A DNA stretch of 64,000 bases from Vulcanimicrobiota bacterium (GTDB lineage Bacteria > Vulcanimicrobiota > Vulcanimicrobiia > Vulcanimicrobiales > Vulcanimicrobiaceae), in the NCBI GenBank assembly GCA_003140215.1, contig PLJL01000001.1, positions 62,001 to 126,000 on the forward strand. Direction: 5' to 3'. The position numbers and the translations under genes are program-made. Position 1 is the stretch's first letter. Every line of letters starts with the position of its first letter. Below, piece by piece: positions 51,297 to 58,687 of this stretch. A model generated the notes under the pieces. That model was not told the DNA's origin. It worked only from the letters and a program-made list of their open reading frames with translations, and did no database searches.

Positions 51297-52747
51297 CAGC
51301 GAACGCCCGCCGGCTCCGCGGTTGCCTCGTCGTCAGGCATCAGCAGCTCGCGACGCGCGACGCCGTCGTCGAACGCGGCTTGCGTGACCGCGCGCGCGAC
51401 CGCGTCGACGACCCGCGTGTCGAACACGCTGGGGATGATGTACTCCGCGCTGCGCTCGTCGCCGACGATGTCGGCGATCGCGCGTGCCGCGGCCAGCTTC
51501 ATCCCTTCGGTGATCTTGCGGGCCCGGCAGTCGAGGGCGCCGCGGAAGATGCCGGGGAACGCCAGCAGGTTGTTGATCTGGTTGGGGAAGTCGCTGCGCC
51601 CGGTGCCCACGACCGCGGCATAAGGGGCGGCGAGGTCGGGCATGATCTCCGGGGTCGGGTTGGCCATCGCGAAGATGATCGGATCGCGCGCCATCGTGGC
51701 GATCCACTCCGCCTGCAAGATCCCCGGTGCGCTCACGCCGATGAACGCGTCGGCGCCCTTGAGGACATCCTGCAGCGAGCCGTGGCGCTGTTCGCGGTTC
51801 GTGTTCTGGGCCAGCCAGGTCCAGTGCGCGTTGCCGTACTGCAGATCGCGGCTCAGTGCGCCCTCGCGGTCGACCGCGATCACGTCGCGCACTCCGGCGG
51901 CCAGCAGCATCTTGATCGTAGCCGTCCCGGCGGCGCCGCTGCCGGTCAGCACGATGGTGAGCTCGTCCATCGGCTTGCCGACGACCGCGGCAGCGTTCAT
52001 CAGCGCGGCGAGGATGACGACGGCGGTACCGTGCTGATCGTCGTGCATCACGGGGATGTCGAGTTCCTCAACCAGGCGCCGCTCCACCTCGAAGCAGCGC
52101 GGCGAGCTGATGTCTTCGAGGTTGATTCCGCCGAAGATCGGGGCGATGCGCTTGGCCGTTTCGACGATCTCGTCGACGTCTTTGGTGTCCAGGCAGATCG
52201 GGAACGCGTCGATGTCGGCGAACTGCTTGAAGAGCATGCACTTGCCCTCCATCACCGGCGCCGCCCCGTAGGGACCGATATCACCCAGACCGAGGACCGC
52301 GGTGCCGTCGGTGAGCACGCACACCGTGTTGCGCTTGATCGTGAGCGCGTACGCTTTGTTGGGGTCCTTGGCGATCGCGCTCGAGACCCGCGCCACACCC
52401 GGGGTGTAGACCGTCGAGAGATCTTGGCGGGTCTTGACCGGCCGGGTGATGCCGGTGCGGATCTTGCCGCCCAAGTGCGCCAGGAACGTCGAGTCGGAGA
52501 CGTTGAGAACGCGCACCCCGTCGAGGGCTTCGAGCGCCTCTCGGACGCGGTCGCCCACCAGCTCGCTGGGCACGTTCACCGTCACGTCACGGACGATCGT
52601 CGTCTTCCCGACCGTGCGCGTGTCGACCGCCCCGACCATCCCGCCCGCATCGCCGATCGCCGAGGCGAGCACGCCGAACGCGCCGGGAGTATTCTGCGTC
52701 TCGAGTCGAATGACGAGCTGAGTGCCGATCGAAGGGGCGGAGGCCAT
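51296..52747 (-). CDS. NAD(P)-dependent malic enzyme with ACT domain
   Basis: The 483-residue enzyme decarboxylates malate to pyruvate. An ACT-like N-terminal domain (residues about 8-85, LVIRLETQNTPGAFGVLASAIGDAGGMVGAVDT; quoted in part: TPGAFGVLASAIGDAGG) precedes the malic domain with VYTPGVARVSSAIAKDP, INLEDISSPRCFEVERRL and DIPVMHDDQHGTAVV, and the NAD site LTGSGAAGTATIKMLLAAG. The ACT domain may be allosteric. ATG at 52747 is used; the longer upstream frame is a shadow of the divergent cyclase. The response regulator follows by overlap. Confidence 0.92.
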   Translation of the reverse strand: MASAPSIGTQLVIRLETQNTPGAFGVLASAIGDAGGMVGAVDTRTVGKTTIVRDVTVNVPSELVGDRVREALEALDGVRVLNVSDSTFLAHLGGKIRTGITRPVKTRQDLSTVYTPGVARVSSAIAKDPNKAYALTIKRNTVCVLTDGTAVLGLGDIGPYGAAPVMEGKCMLFKQFADIDAFPICLDTKDVDEIVETAKRIAPIFGGINLEDISSPRCFEVERRLVEELDIPVMHDDQHGTAVVILAALMNAAAVVGKPMDELTIVLTGSGAAGTATIKMLLAAGVRDVIAVDREGALSRDLQYGNAHWTWLAQNTNREQRHGSLQDVLKGADAFIGVSAPGILQAEWIATMARDPIIFAMANPTPEIMPDLAAPYAAVVGTGRSDFPNQINNLLAFPGIFRGALDCRARKITEGMKLAAARAIADIVGDERSAEYIIPSVFDTRVVDAVARAVTQAAFDDGVARRELLMPDDEATAEPAGVR

Positions 52748-52870
52748 CGACCTCCGGTACGGTATCGTTCTACGGGTGTCCTCGCCCATCAGCGCTCGCC
52801 GTTTTCCTGGACGGCTCTGCCCAGCGGTCGGTGCTCGACGGCCCCGGCATGGTGAGCGCATGCTGACGCC

Positions 52871-53827
52871 ATGATGTCCGCCACGGACGCGGCGACCGGC
52901 GCCCTCGGTGCGCTGGCGCTGATCGCGGCGGGGACCGGCCCGGCGCTGCGCCGCCGTCGCGAAACGCTCGAAGCAGCGGCCGCAGCAGCCGTGGCCACGG
53001 GGGCGCTGATCCTCGGGGGCGCCGACGGCGTGCTCGCCGGCGTCGCGCTGGTGCTGGGCGCCGCGGCGGCCGCGCGCTATGCCCACGCCGTCTTCTTGGC
53101 GACCCGCGACGGCCCGGCACGCCTGTTCGCGACCTTCGAGCGCGAGAGCCAAGCCAAGGGCCGCTTTCTGCCGCGCACGCTGGTCGATCGGCTCGGACGG
53201 GACTTCGCCGACGTGGCGCTCGGGGACCGCGCGACGGCACCGATGACGGTCCTGTTCGCCGACATCCGCGACTCGACGGCGCTGACCGAGCAACTCAGCT
53301 CGGAGGACGCCTTTGTCCTCATCGCCGACTTCTTCGCGCGCTCTGCGCGCGTCGTGCGCGACCACCGCGGCAGCGTCGACAAGTACCTCGGCGACGGCTA
53401 CATGGCGCTCTTCCCGCGCTGCGTCGAAGATGCGCTCGACGCGGCACTGGCGCTGCAGGCTGCGGTCGCCGAGCTCAACGGCGAGGGGCTGGGGCCGCCG
53501 ATCGAGGTCGGCATCGGGCTGCACACCGGGCCGGTCACCTTCGGCACCGTCGGCGACGCGCGCCACATCGACACCACCGTCGTCTCGGACACCGTCAACA
53601 CCGCCAAACGGCTCGAAGGGATCTCCAAGCGCATGGGCATCCCGGTCGTCGCGACCCGTGACGTGCTCGCGGCGGTGCGGGATCCCGCGCGGTACGGCGG
53701 CCGGCCGTTGGGGCCGCAATCGGTACGCGGAAAGCGCGAGCCCGTCGAGGTCATCGCGGTCGAGGCGGTCTCCGACGCGCGCCACATCGCGCCGGTTCGC
53801 ACGCCTGCTCCCGCAAAGCAGACCTAA
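52871..53827 (+). CDS. Class III adenylate/guanylate cyclase
   Basis: The 318-residue protein has two N-terminal hydrophobic stretches (about residues 10-30 and 40-75, both GC-rich Ala/Leu) and a cyclase homology domain from about residue 115: VLFADIRDSTALTEQLS (first metal Asp), GSVDKYLGDGYMALFPRC (second metal Asp), and VVSDTVNTAKRLEGISKRMG with the transition-state Asn and Arg. A Lys in VDKYLGDG is consistent with adenine recognition. The C-terminus (VRGKREPVEVIAVEAV) is the typical end of these cyclases. A decayed copy of this end lies at 55.4 kb. cAMP targets are unknown here. Confidence 0.9.
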   Translation: MMSATDAATGALGALALIAAGTGPALRRRRETLEAAAAAAVATGALILGGADGVLAGVALVLGAAAAARYAHAVFLATRDGPARLFATFERESQAKGRFLPRTLVDRLGRDFADVALGDRATAPMTVLFADIRDSTALTEQLSSEDAFVLIADFFARSARVVRDHRGSVDKYLGDGYMALFPRCVEDALDAALALQAAVAELNGEGLGPPIEVGIGLHTGPVTFGTVGDARHIDTTVVSDTVNTAKRLEGISKRMGIPVVATRDVLAAVRDPARYGGRPLGPQSVRGKREPVEVIAVEAVSDARHIAPVRTPAPAKQT

Positions 53828-55257
53828 GAGAACACGAAGCCGCCGACCTTTCCGTCCTTGTCGATCGACAGCGTCAACGGCAGCACCTGGCCGCTCGTAA
53901 ACGTCGCGCTGTAGTGGTAGACGGAGAACCCTTGCGCCATCTCCTGGCTGCGAAACGTTAGCGACTGCAGCGCGCCCAACGGCGCGAGTTGCGCTGCGGT
54001 GGCGCTTAGTGCCTGTGGCGTCAACGCTGCGTTCATCGTGTCGTTCAAGGTGGAACGGTCGAGCTTACCCTGCTGCAATCCGCCCAGAGTGGCGCGTGCC
54101 AGCGCGGTGATCTGGGGATCTTCGGTCGCGGGCGCGGGTCGTGACGCCGCGCGTTGCGCGAAGAGCACGGGATGGGTTTGCTGCAGCACGGCGGCGTTGA
54201 CGACGGCGGTGTGAAAGTCGAAGGCGTCGCTCAACACGACGATCGCGAAGCGGTCCGGCGGCAGCAGCTCGTTCTCCGCCTCGAACCCCGGCACGCCGCC
54301 GTGGTGCCCGACGAACGAGATGCCGCCGGCGGTGACCATCGTCAGCCCGAGCCCGTAGCGCACGCCCGCGCCCATGCTCGGTGCCGGGACGGCACTGGAT
54401 TGCATGAGGGCGAACGTCGCGGGTTTGACGAGCCGTCCGGCCATGAGCGCGATGTCGAAACGCGCGATGTCCGCCGCGGTCGAGACGATGTCGCCGTCGG
54501 CATAGAACCATGACGACGAATAGGGCAGGGCATCCGTTCCGGTGGCGTCCATGTAGCCGTGGGCGAGCGGAACGCCCGGCTGCGGGTCGCCGACCGTCGT
54601 CGCGTTCAGCTTCGCCGGAACCAGGATGTGAACGCGCTCGTAGCGCGCGAGCGGCTGGTGCGCCACCGCCTCGACCACGAGCCCGAGCAGCACGTAACCG
54701 GTGTTGCTGTAGCTGAACTTCTCACCGGGCTTCGCGTCGAGCGCCCGGGGACCGACCCAGTTCACGATCGCGGCGGGCGTCGTCGGCGTGACGACGCGCC
54801 CGCTGCTGAACGCGGCGTCGCCGTAGTTCCAAAGGCCCGAGGTGTGCGTGAGGAGCTGGCGGATCGTCACCTCGCTGGCGTGGGGCGCGGCGGGCAGGTA
54901 CGTCGCGAGGGGTGCATCGAGTCCGATGCGCCCTTGCTCGACGAGCTGCATCACCGCAACCGCGGTGAACATCTTCGTCACCGAGGCGACGCGAAAGCGC
55001 GCCGCCGTCGTCGCGGGCGTCTTGGCCGCGAGGTCGGTGACGCCGAAGGCGCGCTCGTAGACGATGCGGCCCTGCTCGACGACGGCCACCGAGAGCGCCG
55101 GCGACAGCCCCTTGGTGCCGCCGGTCGCGGCCCGAATGGCAACGTCGATGCGCTGCGCGGCCTCCGGGGTGATATCGGCCGGCGCGCTCGCAGCCGCGCC
55201 TGGAAGTGCCGGCGCAGCCAGCACGGCGATCAAGACCAACCCGAAGAAGCGCAGCAT
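53824..55257 (-). CDS. Serine hydrolase, beta-lactamase (class C/EstB-like) family
   Basis: The exported 477-residue protein has a signal peptide (FFGLVLIAVLAAPALPGAAA), the catalytic Ser-x-x-Lys in VASVTKMFTAVAVMQ, Tyr in YSNTGYVLLGLVVE, and HHGGVPGFEAENELLPP in the third position. This is the beta-lactamase/penicillin-binding-protein fold, with esterases, D-aminopeptidases and carboxypeptidases among its members. Start ATG at 55257 is supported by AAGGAG five bases before it. Its 3' end overlaps the convergent cyclase stop. The C-terminal domain after residue 360 is unassigned. Confidence 0.85.
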   Translation of the reverse strand: MLRFFGLVLIAVLAAPALPGAAASAPADITPEAAQRIDVAIRAATGGTKGLSPALSVAVVEQGRIVYERAFGVTDLAAKTPATTAARFRVASVTKMFTAVAVMQLVEQGRIGLDAPLATYLPAAPHASEVTIRQLLTHTSGLWNYGDAAFSSGRVVTPTTPAAIVNWVGPRALDAKPGEKFSYSNTGYVLLGLVVEAVAHQPLARYERVHILVPAKLNATTVGDPQPGVPLAHGYMDATGTDALPYSSSWFYADGDIVSTAADIARFDIALMAGRLVKPATFALMQSSAVPAPSMGAGVRYGLGLTMVTAGGISFVGHHGGVPGFEAENELLPPDRFAIVVLSDAFDFHTAVVNAAVLQQTHPVLFAQRAASRPAPATEDPQITALARATLGGLQQGKLDRSTLNDTMNAALTPQALSATAAQLAPLGALQSLTFRSQEMAQGFSVYHYSATFTSGQVLPLTLSIDKDGKVGGFVFS

Positions 55258-55418
55258 CATCGCTCCTTCCATACCACGGCAGCCGCAATCCGTTCCACGT
55301 CGACCCGAATATCAGGGCGCGAACCGTCCGATAGCGAACGCTGGGGCGTGATCGTTCGGGTCCTTGCCGCGGTCGGGGCGGCGGCTTCGATCGCAGCCGC
55401 AGCCGGCGCTGCGCAGCG

Positions 55419-55532
55419 GACTCGGTGCGCGGAAAGCGCGAGCCGATCAACGTCATGGCGGTCGAGCCGGTGCCCGACGCGCGGCACGTCGCGACGGTGC
55501 GGACGACGTCGCCGGCAAAACCTCTGGCGTGA
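55419..55532 (+). pseudogene. Relic of an adenylate cyclase 3' end
   Basis: Reading frame 55419-55532 translates to DSVRGKREPINVMAVEPVPD then ARHVATVRTTSPAK and a stop, closely matching the last 35 residues of the cyclase at 52871-53827 (SVRGKREPVEVIAVEAVSD, then ARHIAPVRTPAPAK). The rest of that gene is missing. The relic lies upstream of the serine hydrolase, which is thereby sandwiched between a whole and a broken cyclase. This indicates a past duplication with loss, or insertion of the hydrolase between copies. Confidence 0.75.
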
Positions 55533-55563
55533 TCGCAGCCGCCCGCAGGATCGCGGCGAGCGG

Positions 55564-55974
55564 CTATGTGTGGTGTTTCATCGCGGGCAGCGCGCCGCAC
55601 GACATCGTTTGCGTTCCCGAGGTTTTGAAAACCGCGACGACGTACGGCCCGGACTTCGGAGCGACTCCCTGTAGCCGCGTGTCGGACCTGCCGCCGATGA
55701 CCGGGCTCAGCTTGTACGCGGGATCGCCGTCCAGCTTCGAGCACGTGCCCGCATAGATCCCCGCCGGATACTGGTTCTCCGGAATGAAGACGCCATCGAG
55801 CACGATGCGCACGTCGACGACCGCCGGCTTCATCGAGAGGTGGGTGAACGTCGCGGTTCCGCCGATCCTCGACCCGTGCTGCGGCAACAGCGGAACCTTC
55901 ACCGGCGGCACGTCCGCCACCGCCGCACTGCCGACGATGAGTGCAAAGGGGAGCGCGAGCAAAAGCGAACGCAC
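55564..55974 (-). CDS. Secreted protein of unknown function
   Basis: GTG at 55974, with AAAGGAG eight bases before it, gives 136 residues: a signal peptide (RSLLLALPFALIVGSAAVA) and a mature chain with two Cys (AGTCSKLDGD and TMSCGALPAM) and mainly beta structure. The longer frame to 56049 lacks a ribosome site. No family is recognised. It is divergent from the membrane-anchored protein gene at 56.1 kb. A small extracellular or periplasmic beta-protein stabilised by a disulfide is likely. Confidence 0.6.
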   Translation of the reverse strand: MRSLLLALPFALIVGSAAVADVPPVKVPLLPQHGSRIGGTATFTHLSMKPAVVDVRIVLDGVFIPENQYPAGIYAGTCSKLDGDPAYKLSPVIGGRSDTRLQGVAPKSGPYVVAVFKTSGTQTMSCGALPAMKHHT

Positions 55975-56075
55975 GACGGATGCTCCTTTCGAGAGCGAGC
56001 GAATGCAGGCTCGTTTGCCCGCTCCGTTCGAATTCCTTGTCAGGAACAACAGCCCGCCGCACTGAACTACCCGCC

Positions 56076-56810
56076 ATGCTTGTGGTGAAAAACGCGACCG
56101 CCGGCTTTCGCGGTCGTCTCCTGTTGGCGTGGGTCGTCGTTCTCTCCGCGATCGTGGTGGCGCTTGTCACCGCCGATGTCGTGGTGCTCTCGCGCGGCGT
56201 AGACACGCTTCGTGCACGCAGTGTCGCTATCGTCGACCCCGATGGCACGGTACGGATGCTGATGGCGAACAGCGACCGCTATCCACCCCCTCTCTTCCAT
56301 GGCCGCGTCGTGGCTCCGCGCGTCGGTAATCAGCCGGGACTCGTCTTCTACAACGCCGATGGGACCGAGCAAGGGGCGCTGCGGTGGACGTCGCGCCGCG
56401 ACGGGAAATCGACCTCGCAGTTCGCGGCGCTGTCGTTCGACCAATTCGAGCAGAACGACCAGCTCATTATCGCCGCTTCGGACAACAATCACGAGCGACA
56501 CGCGGGCGTGGAGGGAGTGGAATACGTCGACGATCGCTCGCTGCCGGCGTTGATACAGGAGCTGAATCGCACGATGGCAGCCGCGCCGAACGCGGCGGCA
56601 CGAGCAAAGGCGAAGGAGCGTTACGTGCGCGACCATTTCCACGGAGCGCGGCGGTTCTACATCGGATACGACCTGGACGCGTCCACGATCGAGCTCGGCG
56701 ATCGGTCGGGGCATGCTCGGCTCCGGCTGGGCGTGGCGGGCAGCGGGGCCGCGGTGGTTCAGTTCCTCGACGCCCATGGGCGCATTACGCGCGAGATACG
56801 CGGGCAGTGA
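56076..56810 (+). CDS. Membrane-anchored protein of unknown function
   Basis: ATG at 56076 gives 244 residues with one early TM helix (LLAWVVVLSAIVVALVTADVV) and a largely beta-rich outer part: VDPDGTVRMLMAN, FYNADGTEQGALRW and LGVAGSGAAVVQFLDAHGRI. Repeated DPDGT and NADGT motifs suggest small beta-sandwich or propeller-like strands. No family is recognised. The next gene starts four bases after its stop and is probably co-transcribed. The 3' side is a secreted small protein. Confidence 0.6.
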   Translation: MLVVKNATAGFRGRLLLAWVVVLSAIVVALVTADVVVLSRGVDTLRARSVAIVDPDGTVRMLMANSDRYPPPLFHGRVVAPRVGNQPGLVFYNADGTEQGALRWTSRRDGKSTSQFAALSFDQFEQNDQLIIAASDNNHERHAGVEGVEYVDDRSLPALIQELNRTMAAAPNAAARAKAKERYVRDHFHGARRFYIGYDLDASTIELGDRSGHARLRLGVAGSGAAVVQFLDAHGRITREIRGQ

Positions 56811-56813
56811 GCG

Positions 56814-57227
56814 GTGACCGCACGGTTCGTGGCCGCGATCTGGGTGGTCGCATCGATCGTGTCGGCGGCGAACGCTGCGGCGTGTCCGGCGACAGGTAGC
56901 CGCGTGGCGGCTACCTGCGATCCGCGTACCGGCGCGGTTTCGGCGGCGCGCTGCGCCGGCGCTGCACAGCAGACGGAACAGTGCGCCGATCGCAGCGCCG
57001 GCGTCGTGCACGCGCTCTACCTCGCGCGCACCGGAGCGGAATGGGCCGCGGCCGGAATCGCCGCCGGCCGGCGTAGCGCGCGCGGACGGAAGTGGCTCGC
57101 GCACGCGCTCGTGCTCGACGAACGCGTCCAGGACGATCCGCTCGCCCCGCGCGACCTGCGCGGACTCGCCAAGCGCAACGAAGACAGCGCGAGGAGCGCG
57201 CTCTTCGGCGCGCGCAACGAGCGCTAA
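56814..57227 (+). CDS. Secreted Cys-containing protein of unknown function
   Basis: GTG at 56814 gives 137 residues with a short signal peptide (RFVAAIWVVASIVSAANA) and four Cys in the first 45 mature residues (ACPATG, ATCDPR, RCAGAA, EQCADR), then an Arg/Ala-rich tail. The Cys pattern suggests two disulfides in a small domain. The stop overlaps the convergent dacB stop by four bases. No homologue is recognised, and function is not inferred. Confidence 0.5.
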   Translation: MTARFVAAIWVVASIVSAANAAACPATGSRVAATCDPRTGAVSAARCAGAAQQTEQCADRSAGVVHALYLARTGAEWAAAGIAAGRRSARGRKWLAHALVLDERVQDDPLAPRDLRGLAKRNEDSARSALFGARNER

Positions 57228-58687
57228 CTCCGGGCCAGGATGTCCAAGGCGCGGTTCATCCCGGCGTTGACCGGACCGTCATCGGCGCGGCGGTCGTTGA
57301 CCAGGATCGCGAACGCGACGCGGCCGTGCCGGCGCGTCTGCACGTACCCGGTCAGCGCGTTGACGTTGGCGATGTGCCCGCTCTTCGCCCGCGCTCGCCC
57401 ACGGGCATCGGTCACGTGGCGGCGGCGAACGGTACCTTCGATCCCGACCCGCGGCAGCGAGCCGACCAGCAGCGCTCCGCCCGGTTCGGCAGCCGTCCGC
57501 GCCAGTAGCCTCGCGAGCGTGATCGCGCTAACGCGATCGCCCGGCGCGAGCCCGCTGCCGTCGACGACGCGCAGCCCGTACTGCTCGACCCCGTCGCGGC
57601 GCAGGACGGAGCGCACGACCAGTTCGCCGCTCGCCTCGGTCCCGGCTCCGCGGGTCGCGCCGACCGCGCGCAGCAGCTGCTCGGCGAAGTGGTTGTTCGA
57701 CTCGAGCATCATGCGGTGCACGATGTCGCGCAGCTTCGCTGAACGATGGCGCCACAACACGTACGGCACGACCGGCGCGACCCCGGTGCCGATCCCGCCC
57801 GCGACGCTGATGCCGCGATCGCGCAGCATGCGGCGCGTCACGTCCGCCGCGTAGCGGGGCAGGTCGGTCACCGGTCGCCAAAACGACTGTTCAGCGCCTG
57901 CCGCAACGCGGCCCGAGAACGTGAAGTCGTTGCGCGCCGGATCGCGCTGGATCGTCAGCAACGTCGCGTACGAGGTGAGGACGCCGCCGTGAACGCGCAC
58001 GCCGTCCGACGGCGGCAACGTTCGGATCGTCGCCGGCGCGCCGGGACTCGCCGGGAGCAAATGGAACTCGACGGTGCCCTGATCGAGCGAGAGCGCGCTG
58101 GTTCCCGCGGCGTACCCGTACTGCAGGTCGTCGGGGTCCCAGCCCGCGTTCACCTCGGGGCCGGCAAACAGCGTTGCATCGGCGAGGATCGCGCCGCCGA
58201 CGGCGCGCACGCCGGCGCGGCTCAGCGCGCTCACGCCGCCGCGCAGGTCGTCGCGGGTGAGCCCCGGATCGCCGGTGCCGACCACGTACAGGTCACCGGC
58301 CAGCGTACCGCCGGCGGGATCGTCGACCGATTCGAACGTGGTCGTGAAACGATAGTCGGGCCCGAGCGTGGCCAGCGCCGCGGCTCCGACGAGCACCTTG
58401 AACGTCGACGCGGGCGTGAGCGGGGTGCGCTCGCGGCGCACGAACAGCGGGCGCGCGTTCGCGTCGACCACGGCGATCCCGGCCGACGCGAGCGCCGGCG
58501 CGCTCAGCGCGGCGCGCAACCGCGCGCGCAGGCCGGCGATCTCGAGCGCGGTCCACCCGGGCGCACCCGGCGCGGCTGCCAGCGGCGTGGGCGAGCTCGC
58601 CGCAGCGGCGGTGTTCGCGCGGTGCCCGCACGCCGCGATCCCGGCGAGCGCGAGCGCCGCGGCGGCCAGGCGGACGGAGCGGATCAC
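57224..58687 (-). CDS. dacB: D-Ala-D-Ala carboxypeptidase/endopeptidase (PBP4, S13)
   Basis: The 487-residue protein is a class-C penicillin-binding protein. Motifs in order: PASTFKVL (Ser-x-x-Lys nucleophile), MLESNNHFAEQLL (Ser-x-Asn) and RAKSGHIANVNALTGYV (Lys-Ser-Gly), with GDPGLTRDDL typical of the inserted domain. The N-terminus LALAGIAACGHRA is a lipobox (IAAC), so the enzyme is a periplasmic lipoprotein. GTG at 58687 overlaps the stop of the M1 peptidase (GTGA). It trims or opens peptidoglycan peptides. Confidence 0.92.
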   Translation of the reverse strand: MIRSVRLAAAALALAGIAACGHRANTAAAASSPTPLAAAPGAPGWTALEIAGLRARLRAALSAPALASAGIAVVDANARPLFVRRERTPLTPASTFKVLVGAAALATLGPDYRFTTTFESVDDPAGGTLAGDLYVVGTGDPGLTRDDLRGGVSALSRAGVRAVGGAILADATLFAGPEVNAGWDPDDLQYGYAAGTSALSLDQGTVEFHLLPASPGAPATIRTLPPSDGVRVHGGVLTSYATLLTIQRDPARNDFTFSGRVAAGAEQSFWRPVTDLPRYAADVTRRMLRDRGISVAGGIGTGVAPVVPYVLWRHRSAKLRDIVHRMMLESNNHFAEQLLRAVGATRGAGTEASGELVVRSVLRRDGVEQYGLRVVDGSGLAPGDRVSAITLARLLARTAAEPGGALLVGSLPRVGIEGTVRRRHVTDARGRARAKSGHIANVNALTGYVQTRRHGRVAFAILVNDRRADDGPVNAGMNRALDILARS

